DNA from: Prevotella pectinovora | Lineage (GTDB): Bacteria; Bacteroidota; Bacteroidia; Bacteroidales; Bacteroidaceae | DNA length: 49,013 nucleotides | Direction: 5' to 3' | Assembly: GCF_000834015.1 (NCBI RefSeq) | Contig: NZ_JXQI01000073.1 | Location: 1 to 49,013, forward strand | Part shown: in pieces, positions 34,993-42,722 of the stretch | Position numbering within the stretch: the stretch's first letter is position 1 | Layout of the letters: each line of letters begins with the position of its first letter | The notes under the pieces: model-generated | What the model was told of the DNA's origin: nothing | Seen by the model: only the letters and a program-made list of their open reading frames with translations | Databases searched by the model: none | Program-made: the position numbers and the translations under genes

Positions 34993-36843
34993 ATGGCAGA
35001 AAATTTGGAAGTAAAAGAGTTGGAGCAGGTAGTAGTACGCTTCTCAGGCGACTCTGGCGACGGTATGCAGCTCGCCGGTAACATCTTCTCCACGGTCTCA
35101 GCCACCATCGGCAACGGAATCTCAACATTCCCTGACTATCCGGCAGACATCCGCGCCCCGCAAGGATCGCTGACCGGTGTATCTGGTTTCCAGGTTCACA
35201 TCGGTGAGGGAAAGGTTTATACCCCTGGTGACAAGTGCGATGTGCTGGTGGCTATGAACGCCGCTGCATTGAAGACACAGTACAAGCATGCTAAACCACA
35301 GGCTACAATCATCATCGACACCGACAGCTTCGGTCCTAAGGATCTGGAGAAGGCAGAATTCAAGACAGCCGACTATCTCGCAGAGATGGGCATCGATGAG
35401 GATAGAGTAGTGGCTTGTCCTATCACAAAGATGGTGAAGGATTGTCTTGCCGACTCCGGCATGGACAACAAGGCCATCATGAAGTGTAGAAACATGTTTG
35501 CTCTCGGTATCGTATGCTGGCTCTTCAACCGCGATGTCACTCTCGTTGAGAATTTCCTGAGAGAGAAGTTCGCCAAGAAGCCTCAGATCGCCGAGAACAA
35601 CATCAAGGTGGTTAACGCAGGTTTCAACTACGGACACAATACTCATGCCGGTGTGCCTGCTACATACCGCATCGAGTCAAAGAATAAGGTGAAAGGCCGC
35701 TATATGGACATCACCGGCAACAAGGCAACAGCCTATGGTCTTATCGCCGCTGCCGAGAAAGCTGGCATGAAGCTCTTCCTCGGTTCTTATCCTATCACAC
35801 CGGCTACCGACGTGCTCCATGAGCTCGCAAAGCACAAGTCACTCGGAGTGACCACCGTGCAGTGTGAGGATGAGATTTCCGGTTGTGCAAGTGCTGTCGG
35901 CGCATCATTCGCCGGAGCTATGGCAGCCACATCAACTTCTGGTCCTGGCGTTTGCTTGAAGTCAGAGGCTATCAACCTCGCCGTTATCGACGAGCTGCCT
36001 CTCGTCATCATCGATGTGCAGCGTGGTGGTCCTTCTACAGGTCTGCCTACAAAGAGCGAGCAGACAGACTTGCTGCAGGCTCTCTACGGAAGAAACGGTG
36101 AGTCTCCAATGCCTGTAATCGCAGCTACAAGTCCTACCGACTGTTTCGACGCTGTCTACAGCGCAGCAAAGATTGCCGTTGAGCATCTCACACCGGTATT
36201 GCTCCTCACCGACGCATACGTTGCCAACGGTTCTGCAGCCTGGAAACTTCCTAACATCGCTGAGCTTCCTGAGATTCATCCTCACTATGCTCCAGAGAGC
36301 ATGAAGGGCAACTACACTCCATATAAGAGAGACGAGGAGACTCTCGTTCGCTATTGGGGTATCCCTGGACGTGAGGGCTTCACTCATATCCTCGGCGGAC
36401 TGGAGAAGGACAGCGACACCGGCGCTATCTCTACAGATCCTGAGAACCACGACAAGATGTGTCGCCTGAGAGCAGGCAAGGTGGCTCGCATCCCTGTTCC
36501 AGACCTTGAGGTGTTGGGCGACAAGGACGATGCCGAACTGCTCATCGTAGGCTTCGGCGGTACTGCCGGACATCTCTATTCAGCTATGGAAGAGCTGCGC
36601 AAGAAGGGTCACAAGGTGGCTGCTGCACAGTTCAAGTTCATCAACCCGCTGCCAAAGAACACCGCAGAGGTGCTCATGAAATACAAGAAGGTGGTAGTGG
36701 CAGAGCAGAACCTCGGTCAGCTCGCTGCCTACCTGCGTGCCAAGGTTGACGGCTTCGTGCCATACCAGTTCAATCAGGTGAAGGGACAGCCATTCGTTGT
36801 AAGCGAGTTGGTGGAAAGCTTTGAGGAAATCATTAACAAGTAA
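34993..36843 (+). CDS. korA: 2-oxoacid:acceptor (2-oxoglutarate:ferredoxin) oxidoreductase, alpha subunit with fused gamma domain
   Basis: A 616-residue subunit. The N-terminal gamma domain (about 1-190) has FSGDSGDGMQLAGNIFS and the downstream pyrimidine-binding alpha domain (about 215-590) has LFLGSYPITPATDVLHEL, VQCEDEISGCASAVGASFAGA and STSGPGVCLKSEAINLA. This gamma-alpha fusion is the KorA type of many anaerobes. With KorB it oxidises 2-oxoglutarate to succinyl-CoA with ferredoxin as acceptor, or runs in reverse for CO2 fixation in glutamate synthesis. Substrate choice between 2-oxoglutarate and other 2-oxoacids is inferred. korB follows after 26 bases. A weak promoter (TTG 34857, GAACTTTG 34879, 19-base gap) may serve both. 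Confidence 0.93.
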   Translation: MAENLEVKELEQVVVRFSGDSGDGMQLAGNIFSTVSATIGNGISTFPDYPADIRAPQGSLTGVSGFQVHIGEGKVYTPGDKCDVLVAMNAAALKTQYKHAKPQATIIIDTDSFGPKDLEKAEFKTADYLAEMGIDEDRVVACPITKMVKDCLADSGMDNKAIMKCRNMFALGIVCWLFNRDVTLVENFLREKFAKKPQIAENNIKVVNAGFNYGHNTHAGVPATYRIESKNKVKGRYMDITGNKATAYGLIAAAEKAGMKLFLGSYPITPATDVLHELAKHKSLGVTTVQCEDEISGCASAVGASFAGAMAATSTSGPGVCLKSEAINLAVIDELPLVIIDVQRGGPSTGLPTKSEQTDLLQALYGRNGESPMPVIAATSPTDCFDAVYSAAKIAVEHLTPVLLLTDAYVANGSAAWKLPNIAELPEIHPHYAPESMKGNYTPYKRDEETLVRYWGIPGREGFTHILGGLEKDSDTGAISTDPENHDKMCRLRAGKVARIPVPDLEVLGDKDDAELLIVGFGGTAGHLYSAMEELRKKGHKVAAAQFKFINPLPKNTAEVLMKYKKVVVAEQNLGQLAAYLRAKVDGFVPYQFNQVKGQPFVVSELVESFEEIINK

Positions 36844-36869
36844 TATAAACGTCTAATTTTTCATTGACA

Positions 36870-37871
36870 ATGTTCACAATACAAGATTATAAGAAAGGAC
36901 AGCCACGTTGGTGTCCTGGTTGCGGCGACCACTTCTTCTTGGCTTCGCTACATAAGGCGATGGCAGAATTAGGCGTTCCGCCATACGAGACAGCGGTAAT
37001 CTCCGGTATCGGATGCTCAAGCCGTCTGCCATACTATGTTAATACCTATGCGATGCAGACCATCCACGGACGTGCTGCTGCCATCGCTACCGGTGCCAAG
37101 GTAGCCAATCCAAACCTCACCATCTGGCAGATCAGCGGTGACGGCGACGGTCTTGCTATCGGTGGTAACCACTTCATCCACGCCATGCGTCGTAACATCG
37201 ACCTGAATATGATACTTCTGAACAACCGTATCTACGGACTCACAAAGGGACAGTATTCTCCTACCAGTCCACGCGGTTTCGTCAGCAAATCTTCACCATT
37301 CGGTACTGTAGAGGACCCATTCCGTCCGGCAGAGCTTTGCTTCGGTGCAAGAGGTCGTTTCTTCGCACGTGCCGTAGCCACCGACGCTGCAGGAACTGTA
37401 GAGGTGCTGAAGGCTGCAAAGCAGCATAAGGGTGCTTCTGTATGCGAGATTCTGCAGAACTGCGTTATCTTCAACAACGGTGTTTACGACTCTATCTACA
37501 AGAGCGAGGGCAGAAAGAAGAACGCCATCTACGTGAAGCACGGCGAGCCGCTGATCTTCGGTGAGAACAACGAGTTCGGTCTTGTGCAGGAGGGCTTCGG
37601 TCTGAAGGTAGTGAAGATCGGCGAGAATGGCATCACAGAGAAGGACATCCTCGTTCACGACGCTCACTGTGAGGACAATACCCTGCAGCTGAAGCTCGCC
37701 ATGATGGACAACGAGCATGGATTCCCAGTGGCTCTCGGTGTAATCCGCGACGTAGAGGCTCCTACCTATGAGACTGCCGTTGCTGAGCAGATTGAAGAGG
37801 TGAAGGGTAAGAAGAAATACCACAACTTCATGGAGCTCCTCGAAACCAACGACATTTGGGAAGTGAAATAA
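36870..37871 (+). CDS. korB: 2-oxoacid:acceptor oxidoreductase, beta subunit
   Basis: A 333-residue thiamine-diphosphate subunit from ATG at 36870 (an in-frame TTG lies at 36864). Seen: RWCPGCGDHFF with the first two cluster cysteines, ISGIGCSSRLPYY, the ThDP site QISGDGDGLAIGGNHF with NNRIYGLTKGQYSPTS (Mg and ThDP binding) and CEILQNC with a further cysteine. It carries the ThDP and one 4Fe-4S cluster and pairs with KorA. No ferredoxin-like delta subunit is adjacent, as usual for two-subunit Kor. A terminator lies 30 bases downstream. Confidence 0.94.
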   Translation: MFTIQDYKKGQPRWCPGCGDHFFLASLHKAMAELGVPPYETAVISGIGCSSRLPYYVNTYAMQTIHGRAAAIATGAKVANPNLTIWQISGDGDGLAIGGNHFIHAMRRNIDLNMILLNNRIYGLTKGQYSPTSPRGFVSKSSPFGTVEDPFRPAELCFGARGRFFARAVATDAAGTVEVLKAAKQHKGASVCEILQNCVIFNNGVYDSIYKSEGRKKNAIYVKHGEPLIFGENNEFGLVQEGFGLKVVKIGENGITEKDILVHDAHCEDNTLQLKLAMMDNEHGFPVALGVIRDVEAPTYETAVAEQIEEVKGKKKYHNFMELLETNDIWEVK

Positions 37872-37900
37872 AGGGCATACGCTTTTATTATTCTTATATG

Positions 37901-37953
37901 ATGCCATATTCCTCATATCAATATATGCGGGATATGGCATTTTGGCTTTTTTT
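37901..37953 (+). terminator. Terminator after korAB
   Basis: ATGCCATATTCC (37901-37912) pairs with GGGATATGGCAT (37929-37940) with one mismatch, followed by TTTTGGCTTTTTTT. Confidence 0.85.
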
Positions 37954-38001
37954 ATAACAGATGGAATACTGGACTTTTTGCTGAACCAAAGACTTTTAGA
38001 T

Positions 38002-38238
38002 ATGACACACTACATAAAATCATTTATTGCGGCAACGATGGACGAAGGCAAGAAATGGATGATAATCAGCGGCGGAGGCGGAAAGGCCGGGGGATTGAAG
38101 GTAGACACCAATACAAAGAGCAATCTCCTCAAGAAGAATGGCATAGACTCAAATGCCATGTATGAGAGAATAAGGCAGAAAACCATGGAACACTACAAGA
38201 ATTTCAAGGGCGTATACACCCAGTTTTGGGAAGATTGA
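38002..38238 (+). CDS. Small protein of unknown function, 78 aa
   Basis: From ATG at 38002 (MTHYIKSFIAATMDEGKKW); an earlier in-frame ATG at 37942 lies in the korAB terminator tail and is not credible. Charged, probably soluble, with a glycine-rich segment (MIISGGGGKAGGLKVDTNTKSN) that could be a flexible or phosphate-binding loop, and a helical C-terminal half (MYERIRQKTMEHYKNFK). It sits between two terminated or promoter-bearing units with coding-like codon use, so it is probably real. Family not recognised. Confidence 0.6.
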   Translation: MTHYIKSFIAATMDEGKKWMIISGGGGKAGGLKVDTNTKSNLLKKNGIDSNAMYERIRQKTMEHYKNFKGVYTQFWED

Positions 38239-38257
38239 CGAAAATGCAATGATAAAG

Positions 38258-38288
38258 TTGGCGCTTTGGTATGTTTTATTTACTTTTG
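38258..38288 (+). promoter_or_regulatory. Bacteroidota-type promoter for the U32 gene
   Basis: TTG at 38258-38260, 20 bases, TACTTTTG at 38281-38288. Transcription would start near 38295. Confidence 0.65.
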
Positions 38289-38345
38289 CCGAGTAAATTG
38301 GCATAGAGTGCGTCTTTGCGCTCTAATGCCAATATATATGATAAA

Positions 38346-39605
38346 ATGATTATGACGAATTACAATATAAACGACTTTGAGATCATGGCGCCGGTGGGGT
38401 CGAGAGAAAGCCTCGCCGCAGCGATACAGGCAGGAGCAGACTCCATTTATTTCGGCATCGAGAAGCTGAACATGAGGGCACACTCTGCCAGCACGTTCAC
38501 TATCGATGACCTTCGCGAGATTGCCGCCACCTGCAATGAGCATGGCATAAAGACCTACCTCACCGTGAACACCATCATTTACAACGAGGACATACCGCTG
38601 ATGCACGAGATTGTGGATGCAGCCAAAGAGGCAGGCATCTCGGCAGTGATAGCCAGCGACGTGGCGGTGATGACCTATTGCAACAAGGTGGGACAGGAGG
38701 TTCATCTCTCCACACAGCTCAATATCTCTAACGTGGAGGCACTGAAGTTCTATGCGCAGTTTGCCGATGTAGTGGTGCTCGCCCGTGAGCTCAACATGAG
38801 TCAGGTGGCAGAGGTGCACAGACTGGCAGAGGAACAGAACATCTGCGGACCGTCAGGACAGCCCGTGCGCATAGAGATGTTCTGCCATGGAGCCTTGTGT
38901 ATGGCAATCAGCGGCAAGTGTTATCTCAGTCTCGACAATGCCAACCGTTCAGCCAACCGCGGAGAGTGCATACAGCTCTGCCGCCGTTCGTATACCGTGA
39001 CCGACAATGAGACCGGCACCCAGCTCGAGATTGACAACAAATACGTGATGAGTCCTAAAGACCTGAAGACCGTGCGATTCATCGACAAGATGATGAAGAG
39101 CGGAGTCAGAGTGTTCAAGATAGAAGGCAGGGCACGCGGTCCGGAGTATGTCTACACCGTGGTGAAATGCTACAAGGAAGCCATACAGAGCGTTATCGAC
39201 GGAACCTTTACGGAGGAGAAGAAAGACCGGTGGGACGAGCGTCTCGCCACCGTCTTCAACCGCGGCTTCTGGGATGGATACTATCTGGGACAGAAACTCG
39301 GAGAATGGAACAAGAACTACGGCTCTTGTGCTACGGAGAAGAAGGTGTATGTGGGCAAGGGAGTGAAATACTTCTCAAAGCTCGGCGTGGCAGAATTTGC
39401 CATCGAGGCAGCCGACTTCAAGAAGGGCGACAAGCTGCTCATTACCGGACCTACGACAGGCGTCATCTATATGAATGCCGACGAGATACGCTATGACCTG
39501 GAGCCCGTGGAAGAAGCCCGCAAGGGACAGCGCGTGTCAATGCCTGTGCCGTCAAAGGTGAGACCAAGCGACAAGCTCTTCAAACTGGAGCGGGTAGAGG
39601 AGTAA
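38346..39605 (+). CDS. U32 family protein, TrhP (YegQ)-like tRNA hydroxylation enzyme
   Basis: A 419-residue member of the peptidase-U32 family. The opening NINDFEIMAPVGSRESLAAAIQAGADSIYFG, EMFCHGALCMAISGKCYLS, the cysteine pair in ECIQLCRRSY and KIEGRARGPEYVYTVV define the group; these cysteines bind an iron-sulfur cluster in relatives. TrhP makes 5-hydroxyuridine at tRNA position 34 using prephenate; RlhA does a similar job on 23S rRNA. Length and the C-terminal beta domain (about 330-419) favour TrhP. ATG at 38346 is chosen (38352 also possible); an upstream TTG at 38316 is too close to the predicted transcription start. A TrmR-like methyltransferase that could act on the product is at 3297. 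Confidence 0.85.
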   Translation: MIMTNYNINDFEIMAPVGSRESLAAAIQAGADSIYFGIEKLNMRAHSASTFTIDDLREIAATCNEHGIKTYLTVNTIIYNEDIPLMHEIVDAAKEAGISAVIASDVAVMTYCNKVGQEVHLSTQLNISNVEALKFYAQFADVVVLARELNMSQVAEVHRLAEEQNICGPSGQPVRIEMFCHGALCMAISGKCYLSLDNANRSANRGECIQLCRRSYTVTDNETGTQLEIDNKYVMSPKDLKTVRFIDKMMKSGVRVFKIEGRARGPEYVYTVVKCYKEAIQSVIDGTFTEEKKDRWDERLATVFNRGFWDGYYLGQKLGEWNKNYGSCATEKKVYVGKGVKYFSKLGVAEFAIEAADFKKGDKLLITGPTTGVIYMNADEIRYDLEPVEEARKGQRVSMPVPSKVRPSDKLFKLERVEE

Positions 39606-39659
39606 GCATATACGCCGCAACGCTCAAATGGATTTTCAACAACAATAAAATACACTACA

Positions 39660-40088
39660 ATGACAATCAACGAAGCACAAGATGAAGTGATTGAGGAGTT
39701 TTCCGACTTCACCGATTGGATGGACAAATACCAGCTGCTCATAGACCTGGGCAACGAGCAGGAACCACTCGACAACAAATACAAGACAGAGAGCAATCTC
39801 ATCGACGGATGCCAGAGCCGCGTATGGCTGCAGGCAGACTATGTGGACGGAAAGATAATATTCACGGCAGAGAGCGACGCACTCATCGTGAAAGGCATCA
39901 TAGCGCTGCTCATCAGAGTATTGAGCGGTCATACCCCACAGGAAATCCTCGCTGCCGACCTCTATTTCATCGACAAGATCGGTCTTAAGGAACATCTCTC
40001 GCCAACCCGTTCCAACGGTCTGCTCGCCATGGTGAAGCAGATACGCATGTATGCGTTGGCATATAAGGTAAAGAGTGAGGAGCAATGA
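39660..40088 (+). CDS. sufE: SufE family cysteine desulfuration protein
   Basis: A 142-residue protein that takes sulfur from cysteine desulfurase SufS and passes it to the Suf iron-sulfur assembly complex. The acceptor Cys51 stands in LIDGCQSRVWL, at the same position as in E. coli SufE, and the HTPQEILAADLYFIDKIGLKEHLSPTRSNGL block matches the C-terminal helix region. No sufBCDS gene is in the window. Its stop overlaps the start of the methyltransferase gene by four bases (ATGA, 40085-40088), so the two are coupled. Confidence 0.95.
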   Translation: MTINEAQDEVIEEFSDFTDWMDKYQLLIDLGNEQEPLDNKYKTESNLIDGCQSRVWLQADYVDGKIIFTAESDALIVKGIIALLIRVLSGHTPQEILAADLYFIDKIGLKEHLSPTRSNGLLAMVKQIRMYALAYKVKSEEQ

Positions 40089-40621
40089 GAAAGCTCAAGA
40101 CTATAGAGATGCACCGCATGACGGTGAGCGACTTCAAGCAGAGTGACAAGATGCCGCTCATCGTGATGCTCGACGATGTGCGTTCGCTGCACAATGTGGG
40201 GTCGGTGTTCCGCAGCGGTGATGCCTTCCGTATCGAGGCGGTATGGCTGTGTGGCATTACCGCCACTCCGCCGATGCCGGAGATTCACAAAACGGCGCTC
40301 GGTGCGGAAGACAGTGTGGACTGGCGGTATTTCGACAACGCCACGGATGCCGTGGATGAGCTTCATGCCATGGGGTATCAGGTGTGTGCCGTGGAACAGT
40401 GTGAGGGCAGCACGATGCTTCAGGACTTTGTTCCGGATATCGGCAAGCATAAGGGCTTCGCCGTGATAATGGGCAACGAGGTGAAGGGAGTGCATCAGGA
40501 AGTGGTGGACAAGAGCGACTGCTGTCTCGAGATACCACAGTTTGGCACCAAACACTCGCTCAACGTTTCTGTCACGGCAGGTATGGTGATATGGGAATTT
40601 GCAAAAAGACTGATGCTCTGA
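40085..40621 (+). CDS. SpoU/TrmH family RNA 2'-O-methyltransferase
   Basis: A 178-residue SPOUT enzyme with the trefoil-knot cofactor site. The three motifs are visible: DDVRSLHNVGSVFRSGDAF (asparagine and arginine of motif 1), FAVIMGNEVKGV (motif 2) and CCLEIPQFGTKHSLNVSVTAGMVIWE (motif 3). The small size without extra RNA-binding domains fits single-domain TrmH/TrmL-like members that methylate tRNA ribose, or an rRNA enzyme; target unknown. Coupled to sufE. A hairpin terminator lies 200 bases downstream. Confidence 0.9.
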   Translation: MRKLKTIEMHRMTVSDFKQSDKMPLIVMLDDVRSLHNVGSVFRSGDAFRIEAVWLCGITATPPMPEIHKTALGAEDSVDWRYFDNATDAVDELHAMGYQVCAVEQCEGSTMLQDFVPDIGKHKGFAVIMGNEVKGVHQEVVDKSDCCLEIPQFGTKHSLNVSVTAGMVIWEFAKRLML

Positions 40622-40824
40622 TGAGTGTCAGTATTTTTATACCTTAAATATCGCTTTTTTATACATCCCATCTTGCTATTTTATGTCGTTTAATCCAAAA
40701 TACGGCCCATTCGTACCATAACCTGGAAATATGGGCTTGCAGATGCAGATGTTTTTGAATACCTTTGTAAGCAAGAAAAGTGGTAAGAATTTTATCAAAC
40801 ACGAAATCTAAACGAGAACTTGCA

Positions 40825-40869
40825 GTCCGTATCATTGCTGGAGGGAGCAAATGATGCGGACATTTTTTT
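40825..40869 (+). terminator. Hairpin with T-run downstream of the SpoU gene
   Basis: The GTCCGTATCATTGC arm (40825-40838) pairs with the GCAAATGATGCGGAC arm (40847-40861) with bulges, followed by seven T (40863-40869). The gene-free stretch 40622-40955 also holds a fragment of the long dispersed repeat at 40917-40955; I see nothing else in it. Confidence 0.6.
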
Positions 40870-40955
40870 GCAAATCAGATATCTGAATCATCCTGCATCA
40901 TCCAGAGCCGCTCATCAGGGCTTGCTTGGATTATGTCTTTTTAGGAGAGTGGATT

Positions 40956-41873
40956 TTATTTGTCCATCATGTTTCTTGGATGATGCTCGAGTATTTCCTC
41001 CCGCAGCGTGTGCATGTCGATGTGGGTGTATATCTGAGTCGTTCCGATACTTTCGTGTCCCATCATCTCCTGTATTGCACGCAGGTTGGCACCGCCTTCA
41101 AGGAGCGATGTGGCAAAGGAATGGCGCAGCGTATGCGGACTCACGTTCTTCGTTATCCCGGCGGCAGCGGCGAGCCTCTTCACGATGGTGAATATCATTG
41201 CCCTTGTGAGATGTTTGCCGTGGATGTTCAGAAATACGTAGTCTTCCTCTCCCGGCTTTATCTTCATCACGTTGCGGTCTACAAACCAGAACCTCAGCTC
41301 CTGTATGGCGCTTTCGGATATCGGTACCAGTCTCTCCTTGTCGCCCTTTCCTATCACACGTATGAACTTCTCGTCGAGAAAGAGATCCGACATCTTCAGG
41401 TCTGTCAGTTCGCTGACTCTCAGTCCGCAACAGAAGAGCACCTCTATGATTGCCTTGTTTCTCTGTCCTTCCCATTTCTCCATGTCCACGGCAGCCTCCA
41501 TCATGTCAATCTCCTTCACCGACAGCACCTCTGGCAGATGTTCCCCTATCTTGGGCCATTCCAGCAGTTCTGTAGGGTCTTCCTGGATATATCCGTCTAT
41601 GAGCAGAAACTTGTAGAACGCCCTCACGCCGCTCAGAATCCTTCCCTGCGACCTCGGGCTTATGCCGATGTCGATGATGGCAGCGGCAAAGTTGCGCAGG
41701 TCATCCAGCTTCACCTCCGTCAGCGCCAGTCCCTCGCAGTTGGCATAGTTGAGCAGCTTCTGCAGGTCGTCCATATATGCCTTGAGAGTGTTCTCGGAGT
41801 AGTTTCTTCCCAGTTTCAGATATCTGCGGTATTGCTTTATCATCTCCGCATTGGAGTTGCCGTTGTCGTTCAT
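40956..41873 (-). CDS. xerD: Tyrosine recombinase XerD-like
   Basis: A 305-residue recombinase from ATG at 41873 (MNDNGNSNAEM); an in-frame ATG at 41927 would overlap the aroQ promoter and is less likely. The N-terminal core-binding domain (YRRYLKLGRNYSENTLKAYMDDLQKLL) and the catalytic domain with CCGLRVSELTDL (Arg), GKGDKERLVP (Lys), HTLRHSFATSLLEGGANL (His-x-x-Arg), MMGHESIGTTQIYTHID (His and nucleophile Tyr) are complete. Length and order match XerC/XerD, which resolve chromosome dimers at dif; XerC versus XerD cannot be settled here. No dif-like site was recognised in the window. It stands alone and is not a phage integrase by context. Confidence 0.88.
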   Translation of the reverse strand: MNDNGNSNAEMIKQYRRYLKLGRNYSENTLKAYMDDLQKLLNYANCEGLALTEVKLDDLRNFAAAIIDIGISPRSQGRILSGVRAFYKFLLIDGYIQEDPTELLEWPKIGEHLPEVLSVKEIDMMEAAVDMEKWEGQRNKAIIEVLFCCGLRVSELTDLKMSDLFLDEKFIRVIGKGDKERLVPISESAIQELRFWFVDRNVMKIKPGEEDYVFLNIHGKHLTRAMIFTIVKRLAAAAGITKNVSPHTLRHSFATSLLEGGANLRAIQEMMGHESIGTTQIYTHIDMHTLREEILEHHPRNMMDK

Positions 41874-41893
41874 GTCAGTTTGCGAGTCAATAG

Positions 41894-41924
41894 TTGTCCG
41901 AATGATTATTATTTTGTACTTTTG
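41894..41924 (+). promoter_or_regulatory. Bacteroidota-type promoter for aroQ
   Basis: TTG at 41894-41896, 20 bases, TACTTTTG at 41917-41924. The leader of about 110 bases shows no other feature. Confidence 0.65.
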
Positions 41925-42042
41925 CAAATGTCAGCCACCCAAGTGCCTGCACTCCTCCGCCAGAGTATGCTATGCCCAGGCAGGAGAGAAATACAAGGCA
42001 AAGGTAATAAAAAGGCTGCAACAAACAAACTAATCCAGAAAT

Positions 42043-42459
42043 ATGAAGATACAAATAGTGAATGGTCCCAATCTCAATCTGCTCGGCGTGAGAGAACCGG
42101 GGATATATGGCAGTGAGTCTTTCGAGAGCTATCTGTCCAAGTTGCGTGAGCAGTATCCGGAGGTAGAGATAGAATACTATCAGAGCAATGTTGAGGGAGA
42201 ACTGATAAACAAGATACAGGAGGTGGGCTTCTCTTTCGACGGCATAGTGCTGAACGCCGGAGCCTACACCCACACCAGCATTGCCCTGCACGACTGCATA
42301 CGCGCCATAAAATGTCCGGTTGTAGAGGTGCATATCTCTAATGTCCACCAGCGTGAAGACTTCCGCCACCATTCCTTTATTTCCGCCGCCTGTAAGGGAG
42401 TGATATGCGGCTTCGGACTCAATTCATACAGACTGGCGATAGAAGGACTGCTGGACTGA
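42043..42459 (+). CDS. aroQ: Type II 3-dehydroquinate dehydratase
   Basis: A 138-residue dodecameric-type enzyme converting 3-dehydroquinate to 3-dehydroshikimate in the shikimate pathway. Seen: KIQIVNGPNLNLLGVREPGIYG with the catalytic tyrosine, EYYQSNVEGELINKI, LNAGAYTHTSIALHDCI and VEVHISNVHQREDFRHHSFIS with the catalytic histidine. Length is normal and the gene is single, with its own promoter. It produces chorismate-pathway intermediates; prephenate, further down this pathway, is the likely cosubstrate of the U32 protein nearby. Confidence 0.96.
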   Translation: MKIQIVNGPNLNLLGVREPGIYGSESFESYLSKLREQYPEVEIEYYQSNVEGELINKIQEVGFSFDGIVLNAGAYTHTSIALHDCIRAIKCPVVEVHISNVHQREDFRHHSFISAACKGVICGFGLNSYRLAIEGLLD

Positions 42460-42466
42460 CCTGTTC

Positions 42467-42502
42467 CGGTTGCTTTACATAATGCGGAGCACCGTTTTTT
42501 TT
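42467..42502 (+). terminator. Weak hairpin with T8 after aroQ
   Basis: Short arms CGGT-TGC and GCA-CCG followed by TTTTTTTT. The stem is weak; another possible pairing is GGTTGCTT with AAGCAACC around the T-run. Confidence 0.4.
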
Positions 42503-42519
42503 ATGAGCCAAGCAACCAT

Positions 42520-42573
42520 AATCCCAAAACGGTCATAGGTCGTTCAATGTAGTGTTCCTGATGACCGGTTTGG
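42520..42573. repeat. Inverted pair of the 20-bp motif upstream of mutS
   Basis: ATCCCAAAACGGTCATAGG (minus-type copy) and CCTGATGACCGGTTTGG (plus-type copy) face each other and can pair imperfectly, like the pair at 25117-25178. Confidence 0.65.
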
Positions 42574-42594
42574 AATAAAAAATCTTTTCCGTTC

Positions 42595-42625
42595 TTGGTA
42601 TTTAAATCCGAAAGACGTAATTTTG
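42595..42625 (+). promoter_or_regulatory. Bacteroidota-type promoter for mutS
   Basis: TTG at 42595-42597, 20 bases, TAATTTTG at 42618-42625. The leader to the mutS ATG would be about 90 bases. Confidence 0.65.
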
Positions 42626-42722
42626 CAACTTGCCCCCATTGTCACATCCATACCGTCGTGATGCGGCAGCGAGGAGACGGTCAGGGGCATAAGACAAAAA
42701 CGACAATAGTTTCACATATAAT

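Noticed and set aside
40956..41873. Integrase of a mobile element
   Set aside because: Length and motifs fit the chromosomal XerC/XerD type; no attachment sites, excision genes or tRNA target lie beside it.
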